From Sphingomonas bacterium (GTDB taxonomy: Bacteria > Pseudomonadota > Alphaproteobacteria > Sphingomonadales > Sphingomonadaceae): 51,928 nt of DNA. A model generated the notes under the pieces. The model was not told where the DNA came from. It ran no database searches and saw only the letters and a program-made list of their open reading frames with translations. The stretch covers positions 1 to 51,928 of the forward strand of contig NZ_JAQGLG010000267.1 of the NCBI RefSeq assembly GCF_028292965.1, read 5' to 3'. How positions within the stretch are numbered: the first letter of the stretch is position 1; each line of letters starts with the position of its first letter. Shown here piece by piece: positions 15,580 to 24,864 of the stretch. A program made the position numbers and the translations under genes.

Positions 15580-18075
15580 TCATGCCGCGTGTGTGGCAAG
15601 ATGGTTCGGTGCTGAATCGTCGCGCGTGCTACCCGGATAGAGCAGCGCCGCCAGCGCGGGCCCCGCGATCGGCTTGGCGATGACCGTGGAAATGCCGGTC
15701 GCGGCCAGGTTTTCGCGTTGCGCATCGTCCAGCCCCGCCCAGAGCAAGGCCGTCGCCGTGCCGGCTTCTGCGGCCGCCTGCACCAGCGCGGCAAGGGCAG
15801 TATCGACATCGTCGGCGGCCTTGACCGTCCCCTCGTCCGCCAGCGCGAGCACGATACCGCCGGCGGCGATACGTTCGACGGCCTCATCGACCGAGGATGC
15901 GAACAGCACGACGCCAGCGCGCGGCTCGAGCATGGTGCGGAGCATCGCCCGTGTGATCGGGTTGCGATCGACGATCAGCAATGCGCTGGTCTCCGCCTGT
16001 TGCTGGGCGCTTGCCGCCTCGGGCGCGGTGGCGTGAATCAAGGGCAGCGCAAGCGTGAAGATCGCCCCCTGCCTTTCGGCGCTGTCGACGGTAACGTCAC
16101 CCTGCATCGCGCGGGCCAGGTTGCGGCAGATCGACAGGCCAAGCCCGGTCCCGCCGAACTTGCGCGTCGTACCGCCATCGGCCTGGCGGAAGGATTCGAA
16201 GATCAGTTCGTGCTTGTCGGCGGCGATGCCGATGCCGGTATCGACAATATCGATCCTGAGCAGCGGTCCATCGGGGCCGGCGGCCTCGGCGGCGCGCAGC
16301 GTGACCGTACCGGCCTCGGTAAATTTGAGCGCGTTGGACAGCAGGTTGAACGCGACCTGGCGCAACCGCGCGGCATCGCCCTCGATCCATTGCGGGCAGT
16401 CGGCGAGATCGAGCGCGAAGGTGATGCCTTTGACCTGCGCCTGCTCCTGCCACATGCGCGACAGGTCGGTGAGCGTGGCGCGCAGGTCGAACGCGGCCTG
16501 CTCGATCGTCAGATTGCCGGTCTCCATCTTGGCGACGTCGAGAATGTCGTCGACCAGCGTGCGCATCGTGATGCCGGCGCCGTGCACCACGCCGATCCGG
16601 TCGCGCAGCGCCTCGGTCAGCGTGCGGTCGGCGAGCATCACCTGGGTCATGCCGAGAATGCCGTTGAGCGGCGTGCGGATCTCATGGCTGGTCGTGGCAA
16701 GGAATTCGGTCTTGGCCGCCAGCGCCTTGGCCAGCGCGCTGTTGGTATGACCAAGATCGATATTGGCGGCGCGCACCTCGTTGCGGCTGCGGCGGATGGT
16801 GACCAGGCCGAAGCCCAGCATGGTGACGATGATGACCGTGACGACGCCGAGGCCGACAAAGACGTAGAGCTGGGTCTGCGCACGTGCACGCTCGAAATCA
16901 GCCTTGCGCCGCTCGTCATCGCGCTGCAACTTGGTGATCTTCAGTTCCTGGTTGGCGAAGTCGAAGCGCGCCGCGGCAAGCGCGGTATTGGCCGAAGAGG
17001 CGAGCTGCGATGTCTTGTCGTCAAACTTCTTGAACGCCTCGAGATGCAGCAGCGCGTTCTTCTCGTCGCCCAGCTTGCGATAGATGGCATAGGCGGTCTC
17101 ATGCCCCTCCCGTGCGCTCAGGCTGCTGTCGTCGCCATGAGCGAAACTGCGCTCGATAAGTGTCCGCGCCTTTTGCAGTTCGCCGCGCTGCAATGCCGCT
17201 TGTGCGGCGATGCCCCAGAATTGCTCGGTCGCCGCTGCGGTCTCGCCGCCGCCACGACCGAGCGCAAACCCCTGCGCGATGGTCTGTTCGGCGGCATCTA
17301 GATGGCCGGACTTGATCTGCGAGCGCGCAATGTTGCTGAGCACGCGCGCAACGAGTGCCGGATTGTTCATCGGGCGCGCCAGCGCCAGCGCCTCGCGGAA
17401 CTGCGCCTCGGCCTCGGCATAGCGGCCGATTTCCTTCAGTGCATTGCCGCGATTATTATAGATTTGAAGCAGCAACTGCGGCTCGCCATGATAGACGTCC
17501 CGCACTTGATCGTAATATTTGAGGGCGTTGGTCCAATCCTTCGCCTCCTGGTAGAGCAGTGCGATGTAGAGCAGCGCGACCGCGCGGCTGCGTGTTTCGC
17601 CAATATCCCGGAAGATGTTATGTGCGCGTTGATAATCGTCGAGCGCATTCGCGACATCGGCGATCGCCGTATGATAGCCACCGAGCGACAGCAGGATGTC
17701 ACCGTTGAGCTTGGTCGCCGGCCGGGCATTGCCTACCGCCGCCAGTGCCTGCTGGATCAACGGGCCGGCATGCTTCGCATCGTCGAGCCGCAGATATGCC
17801 TCGCCCTGCAACCACTGTGTCGTGGCGATCGCGGCGACGCGCTGCGCGGAAGGCACGCGCCGCGCGACGACCTGCGCGGCTTGTGCCTTGGCGATCGTTT
17901 GGTGCGGGTCGACCATCATCGCCGCCTTGGCGTCGGCAACCATCGCGTCGAAACTGGTGGTCGCGGAGGCAGCTACCGGCGCTGCCACGGTGACGGACGG
18001 CGTGGCAATGCCCACCGCCAGCATCAGCGCGACAAGGAACGATACGAGCGTTCGCGAGGAAATGATCCGGCCCAT
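15580..18075 (-). CDS. TPR-domain sensor histidine kinase with degenerate receiver
   Basis: The 831-residue protein begins with a signal peptide or first membrane segment (residues 9-32). A periplasmic region of tetratricopeptide repeats follows (about 40-370; for example YHTAIADVANALDDYQRAHN). A coiled linker and a transmembrane helix at about 403-427 come next. The HisKA motif has H464 in TTSHEIRTPLNG. The HATPase domain shows NLLSNALKFTE, DTGIGI and GGTGLGLSIC. From about residue 695, LLIVDRNPITRAML looks like a receiver, but the MPxMDG segment is missing and the phospho-Asp cannot be assigned. Signal detection by periplasmic protein contacts is inferred. Its upstream neighbour is an EAL protein. 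Confidence 0.92.
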   Translation of the reverse strand: MGRIISSRTLVSFLVALMLAVGIATPSVTVAAPVAASATTSFDAMVADAKAAMMVDPHQTIAKAQAAQVVARRVPSAQRVAAIATTQWLQGEAYLRLDDAKHAGPLIQQALAAVGNARPATKLNGDILLSLGGYHTAIADVANALDDYQRAHNIFRDIGETRSRAVALLYIALLYQEAKDWTNALKYYDQVRDVYHGEPQLLLQIYNNRGNALKEIGRYAEAEAQFREALALARPMNNPALVARVLSNIARSQIKSGHLDAAEQTIAQGFALGRGGGETAAATEQFWGIAAQAALQRGELQKARTLIERSFAHGDDSSLSAREGHETAYAIYRKLGDEKNALLHLEAFKKFDDKTSQLASSANTALAAARFDFANQELKITKLQRDDERRKADFERARAQTQLYVFVGLGVVTVIIVTMLGFGLVTIRRSRNEVRAANIDLGHTNSALAKALAAKTEFLATTSHEIRTPLNGILGMTQVMLADRTLTEALRDRIGVVHGAGITMRTLVDDILDVAKMETGNLTIEQAAFDLRATLTDLSRMWQEQAQVKGITFALDLADCPQWIEGDAARLRQVAFNLLSNALKFTEAGTVTLRAAEAAGPDGPLLRIDIVDTGIGIAADKHELIFESFRQADGGTTRKFGGTGLGLSICRNLARAMQGDVTVDSAERQGAIFTLALPLIHATAPEAASAQQQAETSALLIVDRNPITRAMLRTMLEPRAGVVLFASSVDEAVERIAAGGIVLALADEGTVKAADDVDTALAALVQAAAEAGTATALLWAGLDDAQRENLAATGISTVIAKPIAGPALAALLYPGSTRDDSAPNHLATHAA

Positions 18076-18129
18076 CCCAGCTACCCTGCACCCCGATCCG
18101 TTAAAGCCGCGCTAAGCACGCCCTCCGTA

Positions 18130-19578
18130 TCAGGCGCTTTTCCAGAAGCTGGCGGGGCGGGCGAACATCGTCTTGGCCTGCTCTTCGGGCGTCGCGGCCT
18201 TGTCGGCGGCGAGGAAGTGGCGGAATGCGTCGATCGACAGCGGGCGGCTGAGCAGATAGCCTTGCACCATGTCGCAGCCCATCACGGTCAGCAGCGCCAT
18301 CGCGGCCTGCGTCTCGACGCCCTCGGCGGTGACTTCCATGTCAAGCGCATGCGCCAGGTCGATGGTCGAGCGGACGATCAACGGATCGCGGTTGCTGCTG
18401 GTCAGTTGCAGCACGAACATCTTGTCGATCTTCAGCTCGCGCGCCGGCAACTGCTTTAGGTAAGCGAGCGAGGACAGCCCCGCACCATAATCGTCGATCG
18501 CGATGGTGATGCCGACATCGGCAAAGGTCTTGAGATTGGCGATCGCGCTCTGCGGATCGCGGATCACGGAGGTTTCGGTAATCTCGAAACCGATCCTGGC
18601 GCCGCTCTCGACGACCTTGGCGCAGGCCTGTTTCACGAAGCGCGCATCGCCGAGCAACTGCCCCGAGATGTTGATGAACACGGTCAGATGATGGCCATCG
18701 GTGGCGAGCAGGCGCTGGTCGGCGATGACCTGGTCGAGCGTCCACAAGGTCAGCGCGCAAATCTCGCGCGCTTCTTCCGCGATGGTGATGAAGTCGCCCG
18801 GCAGGATCAGGCCGCGCTCGGGATGCTGCCAGCGGACCAATGCCTCGGCACTGGAAATCTCCTGACGGCGGACATGGACCTTGGGCTGATATTGCAGGAA
18901 CATCTGGCCCTGCGAAATCGCGCTGTTGAGCTCGCGCGTCAGCGTGCGGCGATCGAACGCCGGCGCACCGACGGAAAGATCGCGAATCACGGGGTGCCGT
19001 TCGGTGCGGGCATGGTCGAGGGCGCTCTCCGCTTCTTCGATCAGCCGTACTTCCTCGGCATTACCGAGCGGCGCCGCGGCGCCACCGATCAGGATTTCGA
19101 CCCGGTGCGGTTCGCCATCGAGATCGAGCGGTTCATCGAACAGCGCGACGACCGCGCGGGACAGCATCTCGAGATCGCTCAGGGCATCGCCATCGCCGGC
19201 GATCTCGAGTTGGGTCCGGCCGACTTCGGCCAGCCGAAGCGATGGAAAGGCGGCAAGGATGCGGTCGCTGATGTCGATCACCAGCATATCGGCCCGCGCC
19301 ACGCCGACATGGCGGCGCAGGGCGACGAAATTGGCGATCTCGAGCAGCGCGAGGAACTGCCAGCTCTTGGTTATAGGGGGCAGCTCAACCTGGTCGTCAT
19401 GGTCGCGCGCATCGCCAAAGACCGACAGCGGTGTGCCCGAAACAAAACCCAAAGGCGCCTCCGCCGTCTCCCGCCGCCATGTCGCGCGCACGGAGGCAAG
19501 CGTGGTCGAGGCGAGCAACCGGCGGGGAAGCCTGCTCGCCGTAACCGGCATACGGATGTTCTGCGCTGACTGGCCCAT
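18130..19578 (-). CDS. EAL-domain cyclic-di-GMP phosphodiesterase with degenerate GGDEF
   Basis: The product is 482 residues. The first 200 residues after the tail resemble a GGDEF fold, but the signature is replaced (EIAGDGD region), so it should not make c-di-GMP. The EAL domain keeps its catalytic landmarks: E245 in AEALVRWQHP, NISGQLL, EITETSVI, IAIDDYGAGLSSLAYLK, LKIDKMFV and AEGVETQAAMALL. Hydrolysis of c-di-GMP is therefore expected. I chose ATG 19578; GTG 19596 is an alternative, and no good ribosome site distinguishes them. It lies 54 bp upstream of the kinase gene on the same strand, suggesting one signalling unit. Confidence 0.9.
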   Translation of the reverse strand: MGQSAQNIRMPVTASRLPRRLLASTTLASVRATWRRETAEAPLGFVSGTPLSVFGDARDHDDQVELPPITKSWQFLALLEIANFVALRRHVGVARADMLVIDISDRILAAFPSLRLAEVGRTQLEIAGDGDALSDLEMLSRAVVALFDEPLDLDGEPHRVEILIGGAAAPLGNAEEVRLIEEAESALDHARTERHPVIRDLSVGAPAFDRRTLTRELNSAISQGQMFLQYQPKVHVRRQEISSAEALVRWQHPERGLILPGDFITIAEEAREICALTLWTLDQVIADQRLLATDGHHLTVFINISGQLLGDARFVKQACAKVVESGARIGFEITETSVIRDPQSAIANLKTFADVGITIAIDDYGAGLSSLAYLKQLPARELKIDKMFVLQLTSSNRDPLIVRSTIDLAHALDMEVTAEGVETQAAMALLTVMGCDMVQGYLLSRPLSIDAFRHFLAADKAATPEEQAKTMFARPASFWKSA

Positions 19579-19726
19579 CACGTTCGGAGGTAGCACCGGA
19601 CGTTGAACGAACCCTTAAACCGGGCCGCCTCCGTATTGTAACGGAGCCGAAATCCCGTTGCTTTATCCTTAACTTTCAGTTAATAATTCCGGGCACTCGA
19701 AAGGGTGCGACAAGGGAGAAAAGCGA

Positions 19727-19780
19727 ATGCTCGATTTCATTTTGGCACTGCTGTACGGCGACAATATCCGCCCTTGGTAA
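19727..19780 (+). CDS. Possible 17-residue small protein or leader peptide
   Basis: ATG 19727 opens a 17-codon frame reading MLDFILALLYGDNIRPW, ending in TAA. A strong ribosome site, AAGGGAG, lies about 8 nt upstream, and the stretch before it is AT-rich as in promoters. Residues 3-10 are hydrophobic, enough for a short membrane-associated helix. Both neighbours lie on the minus strand and read away from this gap on one side and into it on the other, so the frame would need its own transcript. No known family is recognised. Evidence is limited to the ribosome site and composition. Confidence 0.4.
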   Translation: MLDFILALLYGDNIRPW

Positions 19781-20025
19781 GTGTATCGATCGACCCGATA
19801 CGGCGCTGATTCACTCACTTGTGAAAGGGTTGGCGGCGGATCGGGTCGATACCGATCAAAGCTTTTGGCAATCCATTCCGGCCTGTGCCAATCCGGGACG
19901 CATTGATGCGATGCTCGGCGAATCCCGATTCGGGATTCGGCTGATGGCCAATTTGCGGCGCTGATTTTTTCGCCCGCCTTTACCATTTTCTTGCGGCGAT
20001 TTTTCCGGGCGAAGCTTCGGAGCTG
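19781..20025. other. Palindrome-rich intergenic stretch
   Basis: No long gene is visible. Two notable structures are present: an 11-bp perfect inverted repeat (19789-19799 with 19840-19850) enclosing a small TTCAC/GTGAA hairpin (19810-19825), and a perfect 21-bp palindrome (19919-19939) with 10-bp arms around one base. A T6 run follows at 19965-19970 but is too far from the palindrome for a standard terminator. The arrangement could be the structured 3' part of a small RNA carrying the 17-codon frame, or binding sites. Confidence 0.45.
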
Positions 20026-21516
20026 TCAGTTCGACGGCGTCGTCGGGCCCGCTTCCTCGCTCCAGCCGCCGCCAATCGCCTTGAACAGCGATGCCGTGTC
20101 CTGCCGCAACTGCGCGTCACTTGCCACGAGTTGTTCGCGTGCAACGAGCGCCTGGTTCTCCGCGGTCAGCAGGATATCCTGGGCGACAAGGCCCGTGCGG
20201 AACTGTGCGTCGACGCCGTGCGCGACATGCGCGGTGTCCTCCACCGCGCGACGCAGGGTGGCGTTGCGTGCGCGCTCCGCATCGATCCGCACCAGCGCAT
20301 CCTCGACGTCGCGCAGCGCACCAAGCACGGTCTGCTGATAGCGCGCATAAGCCTGGATGCGGTCCTCCCTGCGCATCCCGACCGTCGCCTTGCGGCGCCC
20401 CCAGTCGAGCAGCGGGAAACTGACGCCGGCACTGCCCGTCGCCTGGATGCTATCGGTGGAAAAGAGGTTGCCGAGCGACGCGGAGAGCAGCTGAACGACG
20501 CCGGTCAGGCTGAATTTGGGATAGAGGTCGGCAACCGCGACGCCGATATCGGCGGTCGCCGCCGCAAGCTGCCGCTCGGCCCCCCGCACGTCGGGGCGAC
20601 GTCGCAGCAGATCGGATGGCAGGCCGGCGGGAATCACCGGTGCCACGCCGAGCGCGGGAAGTTGCTGCTGCAATTCGCCGAGCAGGCTCTCGGGCTGGGC
20701 ACCCACCAGGATGCCGAGCGAATGGAGCCGCATCTGGGCATCGGCGCGCACCGGCTGCAACCGCGCCTCGAGCGTGGTCAGCGCGGCACGCTGGCGCGAC
20801 ACATCGACTTGGGGCGACAGGCCGACCTGGGCGACATGAGCGGCAATCTCCTGCGCCCGGCGCTCGCGCGTGAGTTCCTGTTCGCCGATCGCCAGCTGAT
20901 CCTGGTCGAGGCGCAGCGCGAAATAGGCCTGGGCGACTTCCGCGGCGAGCGTCACCGCCGCGTCGCGCTGGCTCCATGTCGCAGCGTCGGCGCGCGCCGC
21001 CGCCGCCTCGACGCCGCGCCGACCGCCACCGAACAGGTCGAGCTCCCAGCTCGCATCGAAACCGAGCGCGTAGGTGGTGATGCCGCTCCCGGGCAAGGCG
21101 ACGCCACCCGTCGAGCCGCTACCGGAACCCGAGCCACCGCCCGAGAATAGCCGCGCCAGCGACGCGAAGCCGGCATTCTTGCTGAATTCGACATGGCTAA
21201 CATTGCCGCTGGCGTTGACCGTCGGCTTGCCGACCGCGCCGGCGGCGATCTCCTGCAGCCGCGCCTGGCGCACGCGCGATGCGGCGATGGTGATGTCGGG
21301 ATTGTCCTTGAGCGCCCGAATGACCAACCCATCGAGCACCGGATCACCGAACGCCGTCCACCAGCGCGCCGGATCGATCGCCGCGCCGGGTGCGACCGCG
21401 GGTTGCGGCGCGGCGAAGGCCGGCGGCACCGCCGCCTCGGGCGGGCTATAGTTGGGGCCAACGGTGCATGCGGTTGCAAGCAAGGCGGCGAGCGGAGCGG
21501 TGAAAGTCTTGCGCAT
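20026..21516 (-). CDS. RND/MFS efflux outer-membrane factor (NodT family)
   Basis: This is a 496-residue outer-membrane lipoprotein of the OprM/NodT type. The signal peptide ends in LLATAC, with C17 as the probable lipidation site. Then CTVGPNYSPPEAAVP, WWTAFGDPVLDGLVIRAL, and the tandem TolC-type helical repeats ending in QRAALTTLEARL and LLRRRPDVRGAERQLAAATA are family hallmarks. A Gly/Ser-rich insertion (GGGSGSGSGSTGG) around residue 127 is unusual and could be a flexible surface loop. The start overlaps the MFS stop by one base (TGATG). It completes a four-gene operon, forming the outer-membrane exit duct. Confidence 0.93.
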   Translation of the reverse strand: MRKTFTAPLAALLATACTVGPNYSPPEAAVPPAFAAPQPAVAPGAAIDPARWWTAFGDPVLDGLVIRALKDNPDITIAASRVRQARLQEIAAGAVGKPTVNASGNVSHVEFSKNAGFASLARLFSGGGSGSGSGSTGGVALPGSGITTYALGFDASWELDLFGGGRRGVEAAAARADAATWSQRDAAVTLAAEVAQAYFALRLDQDQLAIGEQELTRERRAQEIAAHVAQVGLSPQVDVSRQRAALTTLEARLQPVRADAQMRLHSLGILVGAQPESLLGELQQQLPALGVAPVIPAGLPSDLLRRRPDVRGAERQLAAATADIGVAVADLYPKFSLTGVVQLLSASLGNLFSTDSIQATGSAGVSFPLLDWGRRKATVGMRREDRIQAYARYQQTVLGALRDVEDALVRIDAERARNATLRRAVEDTAHVAHGVDAQFRTGLVAQDILLTAENQALVAREQLVASDAQLRQDTASLFKAIGGGWSEEAGPTTPSN

Positions 21517-23108
21517 CAGTGCATCATTCCCTGTCCTTCGCCACCGCCGCCTTTGGGCGGGCGCATCAGCAGCACCAGCGGCGTCACGATCAGCACGACG
21601 ATCATCAGCGAATGGAAGACGTCGAGAAACGACAGCATCGCCGCCTGTCGCTGCACCTGGCCGTAGAGCACGGCGAGCGTCGTATTCGGGTCCCCGCCGA
21701 GCGCCCCCGAGGCCTTGCCGACCCAGTCGTTGTAATTGGGATCGAGCGGACTGAGCTTGTCGACCAGGTTCGCCTGGTTGCGTTGCAGCGCGCTGGCGAA
21801 CATCGTCTGCGCGCTTGAGATGCCGATCGTCCCGCCAAGGTTGCGCGCGACATTGAGCAGGCTCGAAGCCTGGGCGGTCTTGTTTTGCGGTAGGCCGACA
21901 TAGGCCACGGCATTGATCGGCACGAACAGAAAGGGCAGCGCCATCGCCTGATAGAGCCGCGCGATCGCCGCATCGTGGAAGCTGATGTCCGCACTGAGAT
22001 GGGTCATGTTCCACAGCGCGGCCGCCTGGACGAGCAGCGCCGGGATCAACAGCAAGCGTGGATCGACCTTGCCGGTCAGCCGCCCGGCAAAGGGCACGGC
22101 GACCAGCGTCGCGACGCCACCCGCCGTCAACGCGAGCCCTGCCTGGAAGGAGGAATAACCGAGCACCTGCTGCAGCATCTGCGGGATCAACTGGGTCGTG
22201 CCGAACAGGATCAGGCCGGTGATTCCCATGACCAGTAGCGTCAGCGAGAAATTGCGGTTCTTCAGTAACCGCAGGTCGATCACCGGGTCCTCGTGGTTGA
22301 GTTCCCAGAACACCAGCGCGATCAGCGATGAGGCGGAGATTGCCGCCGTGGTGATGATGAAGCCGCTGGAAAACCAATCCTCTCGCAGGCCGCGATCGAG
22401 CGTCAACTCGAAGAAACCGAGGCCGAGCGCGACGAGCAGCACCCCGATATAATCGATGCGCAGCCCGCCCTGCAGCTTCTCCGCACGGTCCTGCTTCACG
22501 CGTTCGGGTTCATCGACAAAGATTTCCACCAGGAAAAAGGCAGCGATGCCGACCGGAACGTTTATCAGGAATACCCAATGCCAACTGGCCACTTCGGTGA
22601 TGTAGCCACCGAGCGTCGGCCCGAGCACCGGCCCCACCACCACCACGATGGCGAAAGCGGCGAACGCCATGCCGCGCTGTGCCGGCGGGAATGTATCGGC
22701 GAGCATCGACTGCTCGACCGGCGCTAGGCCGCCACCGCCTATGCCCTGAAGCACTCGGGCGATGACCAATGTCGAGAGGTTCGGCGCCATGCCGCACATC
22801 AGGGACGACAGGGTAAACAGCGCGATGGAGATGAGGAAATAGCGCTTCCGTCCGATCGCATCGCTCAGCCAGCCCGAGATCGGAATGATGATCGCGTTGG
22901 CGACGAGATAGCTGGTCAGCACCCAGGTCGCCTGATCGGTCGTGATCGACAGGCCGCCGGCGATGTGATCGAGCGACACATTGGCGATCGAGGTGTCGAG
23001 CACCTCCATGAAGGTCGGGATGCTGATCAGCGCGACGATCAGCCAGGGGCTGTAAGCCCCGGCCGCCGAGCGCTCACCATGCCATTGCTGCGCAGCGGCG
23101 CTCGCCAC
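21516..23108 (-). CDS. emrB: DHA2-family MFS drug:proton antiporter (EmrB-like)
   Basis: The product is 530 residues, with 14 predicted transmembrane segments as expected for DHA2. FMEVLDTSIANVSLDHIAGG is motif D/D1, WVLTSYLVANAIIIPISGWL follows, and the loop 2-3 motif A appears as LSDAIGRKRYFLISI. GIGGGGLAPVEQSMLADTFP and the motif C region GPVLGPTLGGYI with its glycine-rich hairpin are clear. It pumps drugs or other amphiphiles through the EmrA adaptor to the outer-membrane factor. GTG 23108 is the start, one base after the emrA stop, with GGAGG about 8 nt upstream. Substrate range cannot be inferred. Confidence 0.94.
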   Translation of the reverse strand: MASAAAQQWHGERSAAGAYSPWLIVALISIPTFMEVLDTSIANVSLDHIAGGLSITTDQATWVLTSYLVANAIIIPISGWLSDAIGRKRYFLISIALFTLSSLMCGMAPNLSTLVIARVLQGIGGGGLAPVEQSMLADTFPPAQRGMAFAAFAIVVVVGPVLGPTLGGYITEVASWHWVFLINVPVGIAAFFLVEIFVDEPERVKQDRAEKLQGGLRIDYIGVLLVALGLGFFELTLDRGLREDWFSSGFIITTAAISASSLIALVFWELNHEDPVIDLRLLKNRNFSLTLLVMGITGLILFGTTQLIPQMLQQVLGYSSFQAGLALTAGGVATLVAVPFAGRLTGKVDPRLLLIPALLVQAAALWNMTHLSADISFHDAAIARLYQAMALPFLFVPINAVAYVGLPQNKTAQASSLLNVARNLGGTIGISSAQTMFASALQRNQANLVDKLSPLDPNYNDWVGKASGALGGDPNTTLAVLYGQVQRQAAMLSFLDVFHSLMIVVLIVTPLVLLMRPPKGGGGEGQGMMH

Positions 23109-23109
23109 G

Positions 23110-24222
23110 TCAGCGGCCTCCGAGCTTCACCGTCGGGGTGACCGACATGCCCGGGCCGATCGGATATTTGCGCGGGTCGGGGCCCTTTTTGGCGTCGAAT
23201 TCGATCCGCACCGGCACGCGCTGCACGACCTTGACGTAGTTGCCGGTGGCATTCTGCGGCGGCAGCAACGCAAAGGCCTGGCCGGCACCGCGCTGGATCG
23301 AGTCGACATGGCCGGTGAATTCGACATCGGGATAGGCATCGACCTTGATCGTCACCGCGTCGCCGATGCGCATGTGGCGGAGCTGGGTCTCCTTGAAATT
23401 GGCGGTGACCCAGACATGATCGGGCACGATCGCCATCAGCTGCGTGCCGGGACCGACATAGGAACCGACATTGACCTGGCGGTTGACCACCTGCCCGGCG
23501 ATCGGCGCGACGAGCCGGTTGTCGCCGAGCGTGACCTGCGCCTGACGCGTCTGTGCCTGACGTGCCGCGATCACCGCGCGCGACGCCCCGATCTGACGGC
23601 GTGCGACGGTGATCTGCGCGTCCGCGCTTTCGACCTGGCGCCGCGCGGCGGCGGCCTCGGCCGCAGTGGAGCGCGCCTGCGCACGCGCCTCGTCGAGCTT
23701 TTGCGGAGCGACAGCGCTCGGATCGAGGCGGCGAAGCGCTTCGTAGCGCGCAAGATCCTCGGCCGCCTTTGCGGCGGTGGCAAGCGGCGCACGGGCCTGT
23801 GCCGCAGCTTGGTCACGACTTGCCTGCGCTGCAGTAACCTGCGCCAGAGCCTGATCGAGTTGCGCCTGCGCCTGTGCGGCATTGGCCCCTGCCTCGGTGA
23901 CACGCGCCTCGCTGCCGGCGGCATCGATCACGGCAAGTAGTTGGCCGGGTTGCACATGGCGGTTGTCGGCCTCGGCAACGAAACGCAGCGTCCCGGCGAC
24001 GGTCGGCGAGATACGCACGATATGCGCGTCGACGAACGCGTCGTCGGTCGATTCATATTGCCGCGCGTGCAGGTAATAGAGCGTGCCTCCGATCGCGATT
24101 GCCGCGACGACACAGACGAGGATGATCCAGAACAACGGTTTGCTGAACACCGAAGGCTTGGCCTCTTTCATGCCCTTGCCGCCCGCGGCCTCGGCCGGTT
24201 GCTTTTCCTGCTCGTCGCTCAT
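23110..24222 (-). CDS. emrA: EmrA/HlyD-family membrane-fusion protein
   Basis: The 370-residue adaptor has a cytoplasmic tail, one N-terminal transmembrane helix (about residues 29-51, PLFWIILVCVVAAIAIGGTL), and the split biotinyl-lipoyl domain starting YESTDDAFVDAHIVRISPTV. A long alanine/glutamine-rich coiled-coil hairpin occupies about residues 115-225. IAGQVVNRQVNVGSYVGPGTQLM follows, then the beta-barrel domain ending in GPGMSVTPTVKL. It bridges the MFS pump and the outer-membrane factor. ATG 24222 has AGGAG 6 nt upstream and overlaps the TetR stop (ATGA), so repressor and pump are co-expressed. Confidence 0.94.
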   Translation of the reverse strand: MSDEQEKQPAEAAGGKGMKEAKPSVFSKPLFWIILVCVVAAIAIGGTLYYLHARQYESTDDAFVDAHIVRISPTVAGTLRFVAEADNRHVQPGQLLAVIDAAGSEARVTEAGANAAQAQAQLDQALAQVTAAQASRDQAAAQARAPLATAAKAAEDLARYEALRRLDPSAVAPQKLDEARAQARSTAAEAAAARRQVESADAQITVARRQIGASRAVIAARQAQTRQAQVTLGDNRLVAPIAGQVVNRQVNVGSYVGPGTQLMAIVPDHVWVTANFKETQLRHMRIGDAVTIKVDAYPDVEFTGHVDSIQRGAGQAFALLPPQNATGNYVKVVQRVPVRIEFDAKKGPDPRKYPIGPGMSVTPTVKLGGR

Positions 24223-24860
24223 TGGGGCTCCTGCTCGGCACTCAGCCTGTCGAGTGTGGCATCGATATTGTTGGCGATCTGCGCCTTGAGCGCAGCTATG
24301 TCCTCGGCTTCGAAATCATCGGTCTGCAGAAGCTTGAGGCACGATGCACGAGAGGCGCGCAGCACGGTCACCTGACCAAGCATCGTGATCGCCGCGATCC
24401 GTGCAATCTTGGCGTCGCGACGCCCCGTTGCGATGCACACCAGCGCAACCATGCGTTCCATCATGCGGCCCATCATACCGCTCCAGATGCGCTCGAAAGC
24501 CGCGGTCGGGTTGGTTTGTTCCCGCACGATGAACAGCGACCAGTCCCCGGTCTGCACACTCAGCATCTTGTTTATGAAACGATCGAAGATGTGGTGCAGA
24601 GCGTGCCGCGCGTCGGCGGGACTGGGCTCGGTCGCCTCGTCCAGCGCAGGGTCCCCGATCATGTCACGGCCCATCTGCTCCGCGATGTAATCGGCAACTG
24701 CGAGGTACAGGCCCTCCTTGCCGCCATAATGATAAGTGATCGAGGACATCACCGTGCCAGCCGCCGCGGCGATATCGCGCGTGCTCGCGCCCTCCAGCCC
24801 TTTCAGGCTGAATTCGCGAACCGCGATATCGAGGAGTCGGTGCTGGACCACGCGGCGCAA
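24219..24860 (-). CDS. TetR/AcrR-family repressor of the efflux operon
   Basis: This 213-residue TetR-type regulator has an N-terminal helix-turn-helix, STRDIAAAAGTVMSSITYHYGGKEGLY. The C-terminal ligand domain resembles the CerR/DUF1956 group (HALHHIFDRFINKML, LFIVREQTNPTAAFE). It is the first gene of the operon. The first in-frame start is TTG 24860, directly after an in-frame TAA; GTG 24851 is also possible and would keep the HTH. Neither has a good ribosome site, because the operator palindrome sits just upstream. Autorepression with relief by a pump substrate is the likely mode (inference from family and layout). Confidence 0.88.
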   Translation of the reverse strand: MRRVVQHRLLDIAVREFSLKGLEGASTRDIAAAAGTVMSSITYHYGGKEGLYLAVADYIAEQMGRDMIGDPALDEATEPSPADARHALHHIFDRFINKMLSVQTGDWSLFIVREQTNPTAAFERIWSGMMGRMMERMVALVCIATGRRDAKIARIAAITMLGQVTVLRASRASCLKLLQTDDFEAEDIAALKAQIANNIDATLDRLSAEQEPQ

Positions 24861-24864
24861 TTAA

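Noticed and set aside
15718..17301. 527-codon plus-strand frame
   Set aside because: It lies antisense to the histidine kinase gene, whose domains are unmistakable. Long antisense frames are expected at this GC content.
19919..19970. Intrinsic terminator made of the 21-bp palindrome and T6 run
   Set aside because: About 25 nt separate the palindrome from the T-run, too far for a standard Rho-independent terminator. Listed only as a structure.
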